Assembly (NCBI RefSeq): GCF_025152745.1
Contig: NZ_CP104042.1
Span: 124,001 to 188,000, forward strand
Source: Rhizobium sp. WSM4643
GTDB taxonomy: Bacteria > Pseudomonadota > Alphaproteobacteria > Rhizobiales > Rhizobiaceae
DNA: 64,000 nt
Reading direction: 5' to 3'
Shown here: piece after piece, positions 8,200 through 17,043 of the stretch
How positions within the stretch are numbered: the stretch's first letter is position 1
Layout: every line of letters starts with the position of its first letter
Translations under genes and position numbers: made by a program
The notes under the pieces: generated by a model
The model's database searches: none
The model's input: the letters and a program-made list of their open reading frames with translations, nothing else
What the model was told of the DNA's origin: nothing

Positions 8200-9462
8200 C
8201 TACTGATTTTCCTGCGTGTCGTCGTAAACCTGCTTGATCTGTTCGACGAACTGCTCCGCAGTAAGACTGCCCTGGAAGAGACCGGTGTCCTTCTGGTTGA
8301 GCACGTCGTAGTAGCCGGGAACCGGCCAGTCAGGATAGAAACCGAGGCCGTTTTTGTCAGAGATCTGCTTGAAAACCGCTGCGGCGTTCTTACCGATGGG
8401 GTTGGTGATGACGGAAAGATCAGCGGCGATCGGCACGCCGCCGGCATTGCCGAGTTCAGCTTGGTATTTCGGCGACAAGGTCAGGCTGATCCACTCGGCG
8501 GCGAGATCGGGATTCTTGCTACCCTTGGGAACGACCCAGAGATTGCCTGTCGAGCCAACCGAATATTTCGGCGTCGGAATGACGAACTGACCCCACTCGA
8601 AGTCCTTGATGGTCGAGGCGAAGGTGCCGAGATTCCAAGTGCCCGAGACGTACATCGGCGCCTTGCCGGAGGTGAAGAGCAGAGCCGCGTCCGGGTCCTT
8701 CATGCCCGTGGAGTCCTTGTTGATGTAGCCCTTTTTGACCCAGTCGAGCAATGTTTGCGCCGCATAGAGGTAGGGCGCGCCGTCGAGGGGAGCCTTCAAG
8801 CCCTGATAATTCTGGACCCAGGCGTCATCGGCCTTGGTATAGGCTAGAGAGGCTAGCAAGTGCTGGCCACTGGTGTCGATCGCCCCGAGCGCGAGAGGCG
8901 TGAGACCCTTCTGCTTGAAGGCTTCCATGTCAGCGACCCACTCTTCGAGCGTCGTCGGCGGCTTGAGGCCTGCCTTTTCGAACATGTCAATATTGTAGAA
9001 GCACGAGACATATTCGCCGAAGACCGAAACGCCCCAAACAGGGCCGGAACCATAGATGCCCTTTTCGTCATAACGGCTAAGGACAAAATCGCCTTCGTTA
9101 AGGATCTTGTCCCAGCCTTCCTTCTTCACATAGTCATCCAGGTTGGTGAGCAATCCCTGGCTTGCAACCAAGCCAGCGGTCGCATTGCCCTTGTTGTACT
9201 CGAGCACGTCGGGGGCCTGATCGGAATTGAGGATCATGCCGCCTGAGGCCTGCAACTGCTGAAAGGTCTTCTGCTCGAAGCTGACGTTGATGTCTGGATG
9301 TTTCGTCTTGAACTCCTCGAGCGCTTTCTTCCAGACAATGCCCTGGGCCGTGGTCGGCTCCTCGAACCACCAGATCTTGAAGGTCTTCTGTTCGGCATGG
9401 CCGACCGATGTCATCAGCATCGCCGTGCCGAGTGCCAGCGCAAGTCTTGCAATTCTTTTCAT
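8200..9462 (-). CDS. Extracellular sugar-binding protein, family 1
   Basis: A 420-residue solute-binding protein. The Sec signal peptide covers about residues 1-23 (ending SVGHA), followed by a mature domain starting EQKTFKIWWFEE with the family-1 pattern FKTKHPDINVSFE. The ATG at 9462 follows a strong GGGAGGAAAGC ribosome site. It is encoded after the two cytoplasmic enzymes and before the permeases of this operon. Family-1 proteins bind mono- to oligosaccharides; the neighbouring isomerase-like and NAD-dependent enzymes suggest an unusual monosaccharide, polyol or glycoside (inference). Confidence 0.92.
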   Translation of the reverse strand: MKRIARLALALGTAMLMTSVGHAEQKTFKIWWFEEPTTAQGIVWKKALEEFKTKHPDINVSFEQKTFQQLQASGGMILNSDQAPDVLEYNKGNATAGLVASQGLLTNLDDYVKKEGWDKILNEGDFVLSRYDEKGIYGSGPVWGVSVFGEYVSCFYNIDMFEKAGLKPPTTLEEWVADMEAFKQKGLTPLALGAIDTSGQHLLASLAYTKADDAWVQNYQGLKAPLDGAPYLYAAQTLLDWVKKGYINKDSTGMKDPDAALLFTSGKAPMYVSGTWNLGTFASTIKDFEWGQFVIPTPKYSVGSTGNLWVVPKGSKNPDLAAEWISLTLSPKYQAELGNAGGVPIAADLSVITNPIGKNAAAVFKQISDKNGLGFYPDWPVPGYYDVLNQKDTGLFQGSLTAEQFVEQIKQVYDDTQENQ

Positions 9463-9563
9463 GCTTTCCTCCCAAAAAAGCGGCTGCGCCGCGAAAAAAC
9501 CAAGTTAGTCAGGCGTGGCGCCGCCGGGCCTCCCAGCCCGATGGCCCTAGCTTAGGCGGTCGA

Positions 9564-10463
9564 TCAGGGATCAACAACGAAATCTCCGCCCCGGCACTTC
9601 TTCAGATAGTTGAGCCCGTGAACCTGACCAGTCATTTCAAGCGCGTCGCGATAGACCGGGTCGTGCCAGCCTTCGATGTCGATCGAGCCAGACCAGCCGG
9701 CAAGGCGCAGTTCTGAAATAATGTCGGTCCAGTTGCTGTCGCCGAAGCCCGGCGTGCGCATGAAGACGAACTTCTCCTTGCCGAAGATGCCGTGTTCCTT
9801 GATGACCTCCCAGCGGATGGTCGCATCCTTGCCGTGGACGTGGAAGAATTTGTGCGCCCATTTGCGGATCTGCGGCAAAGGATCGATCAGATAGACCATC
9901 TGATGGCACGGCTCCCATTCCAGACCAATATTATCATCCGGGGTCTCGTTGAACATCAGCTCCCAGGCATCTGGATTGTGGGCGATGTTCCAGTCGCCGC
10001 TTGCCCAATTGCCGTCCATGGCGCAATTCTCGAAGGCGATCTTGATGCCCTTGTCGGCCGCCCGCTTGGCAAGCTCGCTCCAGACCTGCTTGTAGCGAGG
10101 CAGGCTGTCGGTCAGCGGCTTGCCGCGGATGCGGCCGGTGAAGCCGGCAACGCAGGTGGCGCCGAAGTGATGGGCATTGTCGATGCAGTGCTTCCAGCCC
10201 TCCAGCGTTTCGAGGTCGATTGCGGTTTCTTCCAACGGGTTGCCGAACATGCCGAGCGTCGAGATGGTGATGTCGCGGTCGCCGATCGCATCGAGGCAGC
10301 GCTTGCCGAGCTCGGCAAGGTCCTGGCCCTTGGTCGTTTGCCAGAAGAAGGGCTCGAAGCTTTCGAAGCCCATATCGGCGATCTCGCCGATGCTGGTAGC
10401 GGCATCGCCCTTGTTGCCGCTGACCATGGTGCCGATGCGAATGGATTTTGCAGGGTTGCTCAC
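9564..10463 (-). CDS. Sugar phosphate isomerase/epimerase-type TIM barrel protein
   Basis: A 299-residue protein of the xylose-isomerase-like TIM-barrel superfamily (AP endonuclease family 2 fold). Likely metal ligands lie in IAFENC (residue about 140), GLEWEPCH (near 180), FHVHGKDA (near 208) and SIDIEGWHDP near the C-terminus. It starts with GTG, with AGGA about 10 bases upstream, 11 bases after the oxidoreductase stop. In such pairs the dehydrogenase makes a keto-sugar which the barrel protein isomerises, epimerises or cleaves. That role is inferred from context. Confidence 0.85.
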   Translation of the reverse strand: MSNPAKSIRIGTMVSGNKGDAATSIGEIADMGFESFEPFFWQTTKGQDLAELGKRCLDAIGDRDITISTLGMFGNPLEETAIDLETLEGWKHCIDNAHHFGATCVAGFTGRIRGKPLTDSLPRYKQVWSELAKRAADKGIKIAFENCAMDGNWASGDWNIAHNPDAWELMFNETPDDNIGLEWEPCHQMVYLIDPLPQIRKWAHKFFHVHGKDATIRWEVIKEHGIFGKEKFVFMRTPGFGDSNWTDIISELRLAGWSGSIDIEGWHDPVYRDALEMTGQVHGLNYLKKCRGGDFVVDP

Positions 10464-10474
10464 GTCACTTGATC

Positions 10475-11509
10475 CTATGCTGAAATTTCGACGCGCCTGC
10501 CCGTCTTGGCGCTTTCGATCGCGCCGAAGACCATGGCAAGGCTTCTGATATTGTCGGAATTGACCGTCTCGGGCCGTCTGCCGGTACCGATCGCCGCGAT
10601 GAAGTCGGCGATGACGCTGGCGTGGCCATGGGTCTCCTCGTCATGTTCCGGACCGGGAACGTTTACGGCTGCAGAGCCGCGTAGAAGACCGGGCTCTTCG
10701 CCGGCGACAGTCGCCTTGAAACTCTCCTCGCCATCCCAGGTGAGCATTCCCTTCGAGCCGACGAGACGCCACTGGCTTTCCCAGCTGGTGCGCTCGCCCT
10801 CGGCGCACCAGGAGCCGCGGTAGGTGAAGACGATGTCGTCGGAAAATTCGAAGATGGCGTTGGCTGCGGCGCCGTGCCGGTACCACGAACCCTTCGGATT
10901 GCGCTCGACGCAATAGACGGCGAGCGGCTTCCTGTCGGCGACGTAGCGCGCCGCATCGAAGGTGTGAATCGCCATGTCGAGAAGCAGGACGTTGTCCATC
11001 TCTTCGCGGAAGCCGCCGAAGTGCGGCGCCAGGAAGAAGTCGCAATGGATGCCGGTGAGTTCGCCGATCGCGCCGCTATCGACAAAGCGGCGCAGGCGCC
11101 TGACGCCTGATATGAAGCGACGGTTCTGGATGACGGCGTGGATGCGGCCGGTCTCGGCGGCAAGATCGATCAGTGCGGCGCCCTCGGCAAGCGAGGCCGC
11201 CATCGGCTTTTCGCTGAGCACATGGCAGCCGGCCTTGAGGGCGGCCGAAACGACGTCGTAGCGCGCAGCCGGAATGACGATATCGAAGACCAGGTCGGCC
11301 TTCGTGGCCGCGATCACGTCGGACAGGTCCGAACCGATGACGGCGCCTTCAAGGCTGAACTCCCCGGCAAGCTTTTCCGCCGTCTCCCGGTTCAGGTCGA
11401 CGAGGCCGACAATGGTGATGGAGTCGGCCAGCAGAGGGTTGGAAGCGATGGCTCGCAACCAACCTTTGGACATAGCTCCGCACCCGCACAGAATGGCACT
11501 GAATTTCAC
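10475..11509 (-). CDS. Gfo/Idh/MocA-family NAD(P)-dependent oxidoreductase
   Basis: A 344-residue sugar or polyol dehydrogenase. The N-terminal Rossmann fold begins FSAILCGCGAMSKGWL, and the family motif LSEKPMA (residue about 95) carries the conserved lysine; a C-terminal alpha/beta substrate domain follows. Translation most likely starts at the GTG at 11509, since GGAGGAAATC lies immediately upstream. The longer frame to 11587 would run through the palindromic operator. It is the first gene of the operon with the isomerase-like protein and the MalFGK-type importer, divergent from the LacI gene. Confidence 0.88.
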   Translation of the reverse strand: MKFSAILCGCGAMSKGWLRAIASNPLLADSITIVGLVDLNRETAEKLAGEFSLEGAVIGSDLSDVIAATKADLVFDIVIPAARYDVVSAALKAGCHVLSEKPMAASLAEGAALIDLAAETGRIHAVIQNRRFISGVRRLRRFVDSGAIGELTGIHCDFFLAPHFGGFREEMDNVLLLDMAIHTFDAARYVADRKPLAVYCVERNPKGSWYRHGAAANAIFEFSDDIVFTYRGSWCAEGERTSWESQWRLVGSKGMLTWDGEESFKATVAGEEPGLLRGSAAVNVPGPEHDEETHGHASVIADFIAAIGTGRRPETVNSDNIRSLAMVFGAIESAKTGRRVEISA

Positions 11510-11556
11510 GATTTCCTCCAGGGGAATGGTGTCAACTCTCCTCGTGACACGCACTC

Positions 11557-11570
11557 CGTAAACGTTTACG
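11557..11570. promoter_or_regulatory. LacI-type operator between divergent oxidoreductase operon and lacI gene
   Basis: CGTAAACGTTTACG is a perfect 14-bp palindrome with the central CG step typical of LacI/GalR-family operators. It lies 48 bases upstream of the GTG start of the oxidoreductase and 156 bases upstream of the divergent LacI-type gene, so the obvious candidate regulator is that neighbour. It is in the right place to block the promoter of the catabolic operon. Confidence 0.75.
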
Positions 11571-11658
11571 ACTGTATGCGGAAACATTTTGCGGTGTCAA
11601 TAGACGCCAACTGGGAAATTACGGGCCCCCGATCCGGACGGATCTGAATTAAAGAAAG

Positions 11659-11708
11659 GGAGCAAGATGTCGTCCGAAAACCGCGCACACTTTTCGGCAT
11701 CATGCTCC
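11659..11708. repeat. Rhizobial-type intergenic palindromic element
   Basis: An imperfect palindrome of about 50 bp. GGAGCAAGATGTCGTCCGAAAA forms the left arm in degenerate form, and TTTTCGGCATCATGCTCC the right arm, around a GC-rich centre (CCGCGCACAC). A half copy of the same family lies at 29499-29532. From memory, this sequence type recurs between genes in Rhizobium genomes; that has not been checked here. It covers the ATG at 11702, which argues against that codon as the start of the following gene. Confidence 0.65.
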
Positions 11709-11725
11709 GGGGAAAATCGTCAGCG

Positions 11726-12769
11726 ATGAAGGGGATTCGCCAGCTTGCCGAACACTTGAATATCTCGATCGGCACGGTCTCCCGCGCGCTGAACGGCAAG
11801 CCTGATGTCAATCAGGAAACCCGCCGGCGGGTGCTGGCGGCGGCCGAGGAACTCGGCTACGTCGCCAACCAGTCTGGGCGGAGCCTGAGGCAGGGGGAGA
11901 CAAAGGTCATCGGGTTGATGATCGAATCCAGCAAGGAGACGGTCGAGAATGCCGACAACTTCTTCCTCGGCGTCACCAGCGGCCTGCAGAGCGTCTTTGC
12001 TCGTCACAAGCTCGACCTCATCATGTTGCCCTGCCCGAGCGATGAGGATCCGCACGAATATCTGAAGCGGATGGTGGCGCGGCGCATCGTCGACGCGATG
12101 ATCATCTCGGACACGCAGCGCGTCGACCGACGCATCGACTTTCTGTCGCGGGCGAAGATCCCCTTCGTCGCGCTCGGCCGCAGCCTTTCGGCCAGCAATT
12201 TTCCTTGGATCGATCTCGATTTCGAGGGCGTGGCCGACCATGCTGTCGAGCGGCTGATCACGCTGGGACATCGCCGGATCGCAATCACCGCGCCATCGAG
12301 CGAGGCCAACCTCGGCTATCTCTTTATCGACAGCTATCGCCGGGCGCTCGAGCGGCACGATATTGCCTTCGACCCCTCACTCGTCATCCGCGTCAGGTCG
12401 AGCGAACAGGGCGGCTATCAGGCGGCCCATGAGCTGCTGCTGCTCGAAGAGCGGCCGACGGCGGTGATCCTGATCTACGAGCTGATGGCGATCGGCCTTT
12501 ACCGCCGCCTGATGGAATCGGGCGTCATGCCCGGCCGCGACCTTGCGGTGATCGGCTTCCGCGACGCTCCGCGCGCACGGTTCCTGCAGCCGTCGCTGAG
12601 CTGCTTCCGCATCTCGCTCTACGATCTCGGTGTTGCGCTCGGCCAGATGCTTCTCGCCAACATGCCTGCCTATCGAGATTTCTATCCGGGAGGCGAGCGC
12701 AACATCATCTGGCCGCTCGAACTGATGCCGGGCGAAAGCGATGCGTTTCGGGTTGGGGTCATGGCCTGA
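11726..12769 (+). CDS. LacI-family transcriptional regulator
   Basis: A 347-residue regulator. The helix-turn-helix is at residues 1-25 (IRQLAEHLNISIGTVSRALNG), followed by the hinge GYVANQSGRSLRQG and an effector-binding domain starting VIGLMIESS. The start is the ATG at 11726 rather than the one at 11702, because 11702 lies inside a palindromic repeat; the ribosome site (GGGGA at 11709) is distant, so this remains uncertain. It is divergent from the oxidoreductase-importer operon and is its likely repressor through the palindrome at 11557-11570. Confidence 0.9.
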   Translation: MKGIRQLAEHLNISIGTVSRALNGKPDVNQETRRRVLAAAEELGYVANQSGRSLRQGETKVIGLMIESSKETVENADNFFLGVTSGLQSVFARHKLDLIMLPCPSDEDPHEYLKRMVARRIVDAMIISDTQRVDRRIDFLSRAKIPFVALGRSLSASNFPWIDLDFEGVADHAVERLITLGHRRIAITAPSSEANLGYLFIDSYRRALERHDIAFDPSLVIRVRSSEQGGYQAAHELLLLEERPTAVILIYELMAIGLYRRLMESGVMPGRDLAVIGFRDAPRARFLQPSLSCFRISLYDLGVALGQMLLANMPAYRDFYPGGERNIIWPLELMPGESDAFRVGVMA

Positions 12770-12777
12770 GCACTATC

Positions 12778-12799
12778 GGCTTGCTTCCGGAAGCGAGCC
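12778..12799. terminator. Hairpin between convergent genes
   Basis: GGCTTGCTTCC and GGAAGCGAGCC form an 11-bp stem with one G-T pair and essentially no loop. It lies between the LacI gene stop (12769) and the stop of the convergent monooxygenase gene (12803). There is no clear T-run on either strand, so efficient intrinsic termination is uncertain. Confidence 0.4.
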
Positions 12800-12802
12800 C
12801 CC

Positions 12803-14149
12803 TCATGTACCTGATGCAAAGAACCGGTTCTCCGGTCGCGGCAATCCGAGATGTTCGCGCAGCGTCGTGCCCTCGTATTCGCCGCGGAACAGGCCGCGGC
12901 GCTGCAGTTCCGGTACCAGCCGTCCGGTGACATCGAGGAGACCCTGCGGCAGATAGGGGAAGACGACGTTGAAACCGTCCGAACCCTCCTCGTCAAGCCA
13001 GCGCTCCATCTCGTCGGCGATGCTGGCCGGCGTGCCGACGAAGGCAAGGCCGGCATAGCCGCCGTAGCGTTGCGCCAGCTGGCGCACCGTCAGATTTTCT
13101 TCGGCGGCAAGCTTCAGCACCTGTGCCCGACCGGTCTTGCTGGCATTGGTGTCGGGAATATCGGCCGGCAGCGGTGCGTCGGGATCGAAGCCCGAAGCGT
13201 CATGGCCGAGCGCGATCGAAAGCGAAGCGATGGCGCTGTCGTAATGCACCAGACTGTCGAGGGTGGCGCGTTTGGCGCGGGCCTCCTCGATGCTGTCGCC
13301 GACGATAATGAAGGCGGCAGGCAGGATCTTCAGATGCTCGCGGTTGCGGCCGATGGCTTCCATGCGGCCCTTGATATCGGCATAAAGCGCCCTGCCAGCG
13401 GCAAGATCGCGCGGCGAACAGAAGACCATCTCGGCGGTCTCCGCGGCAAGCTGGCGGCCGGCGTCCGACTGCCCGGCCTGGACGATGACTGGCCAGCCCT
13501 GTGGCGGCCGGGCGATATTGAGCGGCCCGCGGACGCTCAATTCCTCGCCCTTGTGGCCGAGCACATGCATCTTTTCCGGATCGAAGAACAGGCCGCTCTC
13601 ACGGTCGCGGATGAAGGCATCGTCGGCGAAACTGTCCCAGAGCCCGGTTACCACGTCGTAGAATTCCCGGGCGCGATGATACCGCTCGCCATGCTCCACA
13701 TGTTCGTCAAGGCCGAAATTAAGCGCGGCGTCGGGGTTGGACGTCGTGACGATGTTCCAGCCGGCGCGGCCGCCGCTGATATGGTCGAGCGAGGCGAAAC
13801 GACGGGCGATGTGATAGGGTTCGTCGAAGGTGGTGGAGGCGGTGGCGACGAGGCCAATGCGCTCCGTTACCGCTGCCAGCGCCGAGAGCAGCGTGAGGGG
13901 CTCGAAGGAGGTGACCGTGTGGCTGCGCCTGAGCGCCTCGACCGGCATATTGAGCACGGCAAGGTGATCGGCCATGAAGAAGGCGTCGAATTTCGCCCGT
14001 TCCAGCGCCTGCGCAAAGGACTTCAGATGGGCGAAATTGAAATTGGCGTCGGGATAGGAGCCGGGATAGCGCCACGCGCCGGTATGCAGGCTGACGGGAC
14101 GCATGAAGGCGCCGAGGCGCAACTGCCGTGGGGTCATGACTTTCCTCAT
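12803..14149 (-). CDS. Flavin-dependent monooxygenase, NtaA/SnaA/DszA family
   Basis: A 448-residue LLM-class (bacterial luciferase-like) FMNH2-dependent monooxygenase. Family features include the N-terminal LRLGAFMRPVSLHTGAWRYP, FMADHLAVL (about 60), GRAGWNIVTTSNPDAALNFG (about 127-146), and the flavin-binding VIVQAGQSDAGRQLAAETAE near 220. Relatives oxidise dibenzothiophene sulfone, nitrilotriacetate or pristinamycin precursors, so this one probably cleaves a C-S or C-N bond using reduced flavin from a separate reductase. It is divergent from an SfnB-like gene and shares the region with a second paralogue at 20886-22283. Substrate unknown. Confidence 0.88.
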   Translation of the reverse strand: MRKVMTPRQLRLGAFMRPVSLHTGAWRYPGSYPDANFNFAHLKSFAQALERAKFDAFFMADHLAVLNMPVEALRRSHTVTSFEPLTLLSALAAVTERIGLVATASTTFDEPYHIARRFASLDHISGGRAGWNIVTTSNPDAALNFGLDEHVEHGERYHRAREFYDVVTGLWDSFADDAFIRDRESGLFFDPEKMHVLGHKGEELSVRGPLNIARPPQGWPVIVQAGQSDAGRQLAAETAEMVFCSPRDLAAGRALYADIKGRMEAIGRNREHLKILPAAFIIVGDSIEEARAKRATLDSLVHYDSAIASLSIALGHDASGFDPDAPLPADIPDTNASKTGRAQVLKLAAEENLTVRQLAQRYGGYAGLAFVGTPASIADEMERWLDEEGSDGFNVVFPYLPQGLLDVTGRLVPELQRRGLFRGEYEGTTLREHLGLPRPENRFFASGT

Positions 14150-14459
14150 GGATCAGGCAAGGCGGCCGCCCTGCCCCGCATTGGGCGTTCTGTCTGAAGC
14201 CGCTGCAGCGACGCATCGGATATCGGTTACGTAGGAACTCGACGAACTCAAATCGAGGCCGGCTCCGCTAATTTCCGGTAGCGATTTCGGTGCTTCTCCG
14301 GCCGCGTTTTCGCAGAACCGCCCGTCTGAGACACTAATCGCGGCAGCCACAAGCCCATAAGCAAACACTTTTTATTTTCTATCACATCTATAGAATTTGT
14401 ACTCTTATCTCGACGCTCGATTTCTTTCACCGATAGGGCCGTCAGAAATGGAGACATCG
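14150..14459. other. Intergenic region between divergent monooxygenase and SfnB-like genes
   Basis: This 310-base stretch separates two divergently transcribed genes and must hold both promoters. It becomes A+T-rich at about 14355-14420, including TCTATAGA near 14390. No convincing coding frame, terminator, riboswitch or strong palindrome was found. A LysR-type or sulfur-responsive site is possible but cannot be assigned. Confidence 0.5.
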
Positions 14460-15677
14460 ATGAACACCGTGCTGAGGCAAGCAGACCAGATCCGGCCCGT
14501 GGCCGACCGTATCGGCAGCGACGAGGAGGCGATCGCCACTGCCCGCAGACTGGCGGTGCAATTTGCCGCGCGCGCCGCCGAGCGTGACGCAGAGCGGATC
14601 CTGCCGTTTAGCGAACTCGATCTCATCGCCCAGTCCGGCCTTCTGGCAATCACCGTGCCCGCGCAATATGGCGGCCTCGACATCTCCAACGCCGTGCTTG
14701 CCGAGATCACGGCGATCCTTTCGGAGGCGGACGGCTCGATCGGCCAGATCCCGCAGAACCATTTCTATATTCTCGAAGCGCTCAGAACCGACGGCGGCGA
14801 GGATCAGCAGCGTTATTTCTTCGGCCGGGTGCTGGCCGGCGACCGTTTCGGCAATGCGCTTTCCGAGCGCGGCACCAAGACCGTCGGCCACTACAACACG
14901 CGCATCACCCGTGACGGTCCGGGTTACCGGATCAACGGCCGCAAATTCTATTCGACCGGCGTCCTCTTCGCCGACTGGATCACCATCTTCGCGCTCGATC
15001 CGGAGGACCGGTTGACCATGGCCTTCGTCCCGAAGGGCACCGAAGGTGTCGAGATCGTCGACGACTGGGACGGTTTTGGCCAGCGCACCACCGGCAGCGG
15101 CACGACCATCCTCGACAATGTCTATGTCAGCGCCGATTCCGTGGTCTTCCATCACAAGGGCTTCGAGCGGCCGACGACGATCGGCTCCGTTGGTCAGATT
15201 ATCCATGCCGGCGTCGATCTCGGTATCGCACGGGCGGCCTTTGCCGAAACGCTGGAATTCGTCAGGACGAAATCGCGCCCCTGGATGGATAGCGGCCTTG
15301 AGCGTGCCTCAGACGATCCGCTGACGATCGCCAAAGTCGGCCAGATCGCCATTCGCCTGGAAGCCGCAACGGCTCTCGTGGAGCGCGCCGGGCACAAGGT
15401 CGATGCTGCGCAGGTCGAGACGACGGAGGAAAAGGTGATCGCAGCGACGCTGGCGGTTGCCGCCGCCAAGGTGCTGACGACCGAAGTGGCGATCGAGGCC
15501 GCGAATACGCTCTTCGAGCTTGCCGGAACTTCGTCGGTGCAGGCGAGCCTCAACCTCGACCGCCACTGGCGCAATGCCCGCACCCATACGCTGCATGATC
15601 CCGTGCGCTGGAAATATCACGTCGTCGGCAACTACCATTTAAACGGCGTAACGCCGCCGAAGAACGGCGCGCTCTGA
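14460..15677 (+). CDS. SfnB/DszC-type flavoprotein (acyl-CoA dehydrogenase fold)
   Basis: A 405-residue protein of the acyl-CoA dehydrogenase superfamily, closest in pattern to SfnB and DszC, flavin enzymes of sulfur-compound oxidation. It shows the N-terminal helical domain (LIAQSGLLAITVPAQYGG), a middle beta domain (YRINGRKFYSTG, about 165-176) and a C-terminal helical domain ending RHWRNARTHTLHDPVRWKYH, typical of this subgroup. The ATG at 14460 is preceded by GGAGACATCG; the ATG four codons earlier is less well placed. Acyl-CoA oxidation is less likely, as no other fatty-acid gene is near. Confidence 0.85.
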   Translation: MNTVLRQADQIRPVADRIGSDEEAIATARRLAVQFAARAAERDAERILPFSELDLIAQSGLLAITVPAQYGGLDISNAVLAEITAILSEADGSIGQIPQNHFYILEALRTDGGEDQQRYFFGRVLAGDRFGNALSERGTKTVGHYNTRITRDGPGYRINGRKFYSTGVLFADWITIFALDPEDRLTMAFVPKGTEGVEIVDDWDGFGQRTTGSGTTILDNVYVSADSVVFHHKGFERPTTIGSVGQIIHAGVDLGIARAAFAETLEFVRTKSRPWMDSGLERASDDPLTIAKVGQIAIRLEAATALVERAGHKVDAAQVETTEEKVIAATLAVAAAKVLTTEVAIEAANTLFELAGTSSVQASLNLDRHWRNARTHTLHDPVRWKYHVVGNYHLNGVTPPKNGAL

Positions 15678-15700
15678 AATCTCCCAGTCTTCCAACCGAA

Positions 15701-15735
15701 AACCCCACCGCCGGGGCCGGCAGTGGTGTTTTTTC
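15701..15735 (+). terminator. Rho-independent terminator after the SfnB-like gene
   Basis: CCACCGCCGG and CCGGCAGTGG pair around a GG loop with one C-A mismatch, followed by TGTTTTTTCTTT. The T-run is on the plus strand, so it terminates the gene ending at 15677 before the convergent gene ending at 15757. Confidence 0.75.
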
Positions 15736-15756
15736 TTTCGATGAAAGATGGCCGCC

Positions 15757-16965
15757 TCAGCTATAGAGGCTGACCTCCGGTATCTTGTCGTTCAGCACGA
15801 ATTCACCGACTTCCTTCGCCTTGTAGAAGACCGGATCGTGCAGCGTATGGGTGCGGACATTGCGCCAGAAACGGTCGAAACGGTATTTGTCGGCCGTCGA
15901 GCGCGCGCCCGTCAGCTCGAAGACGCGCGAGGTGATGTCGAGCGAGACATGGGTGGCGTGGACCTTGGCGGCATAGGCTTCCGCCGCCGCCTCGCCGCGC
16001 TCGCGCGCCGTCACATCTCGGCCGCGGGCAAGGCCCGCCTGCACGGCGGCTGCCGCATTGTCGGCAAGGGCCGCCGAGGCCTTCAGCGCGGCGGTGAATT
16101 CGCCGACGCGTTCGAGGATATAAGGATCATCGGCCGCCCGCTCGACACCCGAGGTGATCCATGGCCGGGTCGTGTTGCGGACATAGTCGACGGCAGCCTG
16201 CAGCGCGCCTTCCGCCGTGCCGAGATAAAAGTTGACGAAGACCAGCTGGATGAACGGCGTATTGAAGGTCGACAGCACCGGAGGTGCTGCGTCGGGTGCA
16301 GCCGGCGCGCCGACGAAATCCTCCTCGTAAACGGGGAAATCATGAAATTCGACGCTGCCGCTGTCCGACAGGCGCTGGCCGATATTGTCCCAGTCGTCAT
16401 TGGCGACGTAACCTTGACGATTGGTCGGCACGGCGAAGCCGGCGATCTTGTCGTCGAGTGTCGCATTGGCATTGATATAGTCGGAGACCCGAGCTGCCGT
16501 GGAAAAGGACTTGCGTCCGTTCAGCACATAGCCATTGCCGCGACGGGTGAGCACCAGCCCGGGATCGCGCGGATTGACGGCGGCCCCCCAATAGAGGTTC
16601 CTCGCGACCGTATCGCTGCCCAGCGCATGGGCCCGCGCCGGATCAAGCGCCCAATAGATGTACTGGCTGTTGACATAGTGGTAGCCGAGCAGCTGGCCGA
16701 TCGAGCTCTCGCCACGGGCGAGAATGCGCACCAGCTTCAGCCCGTCGACCCAATCGAGGCCACCGCCGCCGATTTGCGTGGGATGCAGCGCATTGAGCAG
16801 CCCGGCATTCTTCAATTTGACGATCTCAGCGAGCGGCGGACGGCCTTCGCGGTCGAGGTCTGCCGCGTGCCGCGACAGGTCGGCAGAGATCTCCTCGGCA
16901 CGGGCAAAGAGGTCTTCGCGTGTCGGGTTTCGGCTGGCCGCGAAGATGACATTGGATTGGCTCAT
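15757..16965 (-). CDS. SfnB/DszC-type flavoprotein, second copy
   Basis: A 402-residue acyl-CoA-dehydrogenase-fold monooxygenase related to the protein at 14460-15677 but clearly divergent from it. It carries GYVLNGRKSFSTAARVSDYI in the middle domain and the terminal signature FDRFWRNVRTHTLHDPVFYKAKEVG. The ATG at 16965 (MSQSNVIF) follows TTGGAG; the upstream extension is unsupported. It lies 78 bases downstream of the binding-protein gene on the same strand and is probably co-transcribed with it. It may oxidise the imported compound before attack by a DszA-like partner (inference). Confidence 0.85.
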   Translation of the reverse strand: MSQSNVIFAASRNPTREDLFARAEEISADLSRHAADLDREGRPPLAEIVKLKNAGLLNALHPTQIGGGGLDWVDGLKLVRILARGESSIGQLLGYHYVNSQYIYWALDPARAHALGSDTVARNLYWGAAVNPRDPGLVLTRRGNGYVLNGRKSFSTAARVSDYINANATLDDKIAGFAVPTNRQGYVANDDWDNIGQRLSDSGSVEFHDFPVYEEDFVGAPAAPDAAPPVLSTFNTPFIQLVFVNFYLGTAEGALQAAVDYVRNTTRPWITSGVERAADDPYILERVGEFTAALKASAALADNAAAAVQAGLARGRDVTARERGEAAAEAYAAKVHATHVSLDITSRVFELTGARSTADKYRFDRFWRNVRTHTLHDPVFYKAKEVGEFVLNDKIPEVSLYS

Positions 16966-17043
16966 GGGCGGAACTCCAATTCTCCAAAAAGATGATCCGG
17001 CGGGAGCCGCACGCTTCCACCGCAAGGATCGAAGTGCAAGGTC

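Noticed and set aside
11702-11725. Upstream ATG as the start of the LacI gene at 11726
   Set aside because: The codon lies within a palindromic repeat and has no ribosome site; the helix-turn-helix begins right at the downstream ATG.
12851-14197. 448-codon plus-strand frame opposite the monooxygenase gene
   Set aside because: The minus-strand frame has clear LLM-monooxygenase motifs; the plus-strand reading has none.
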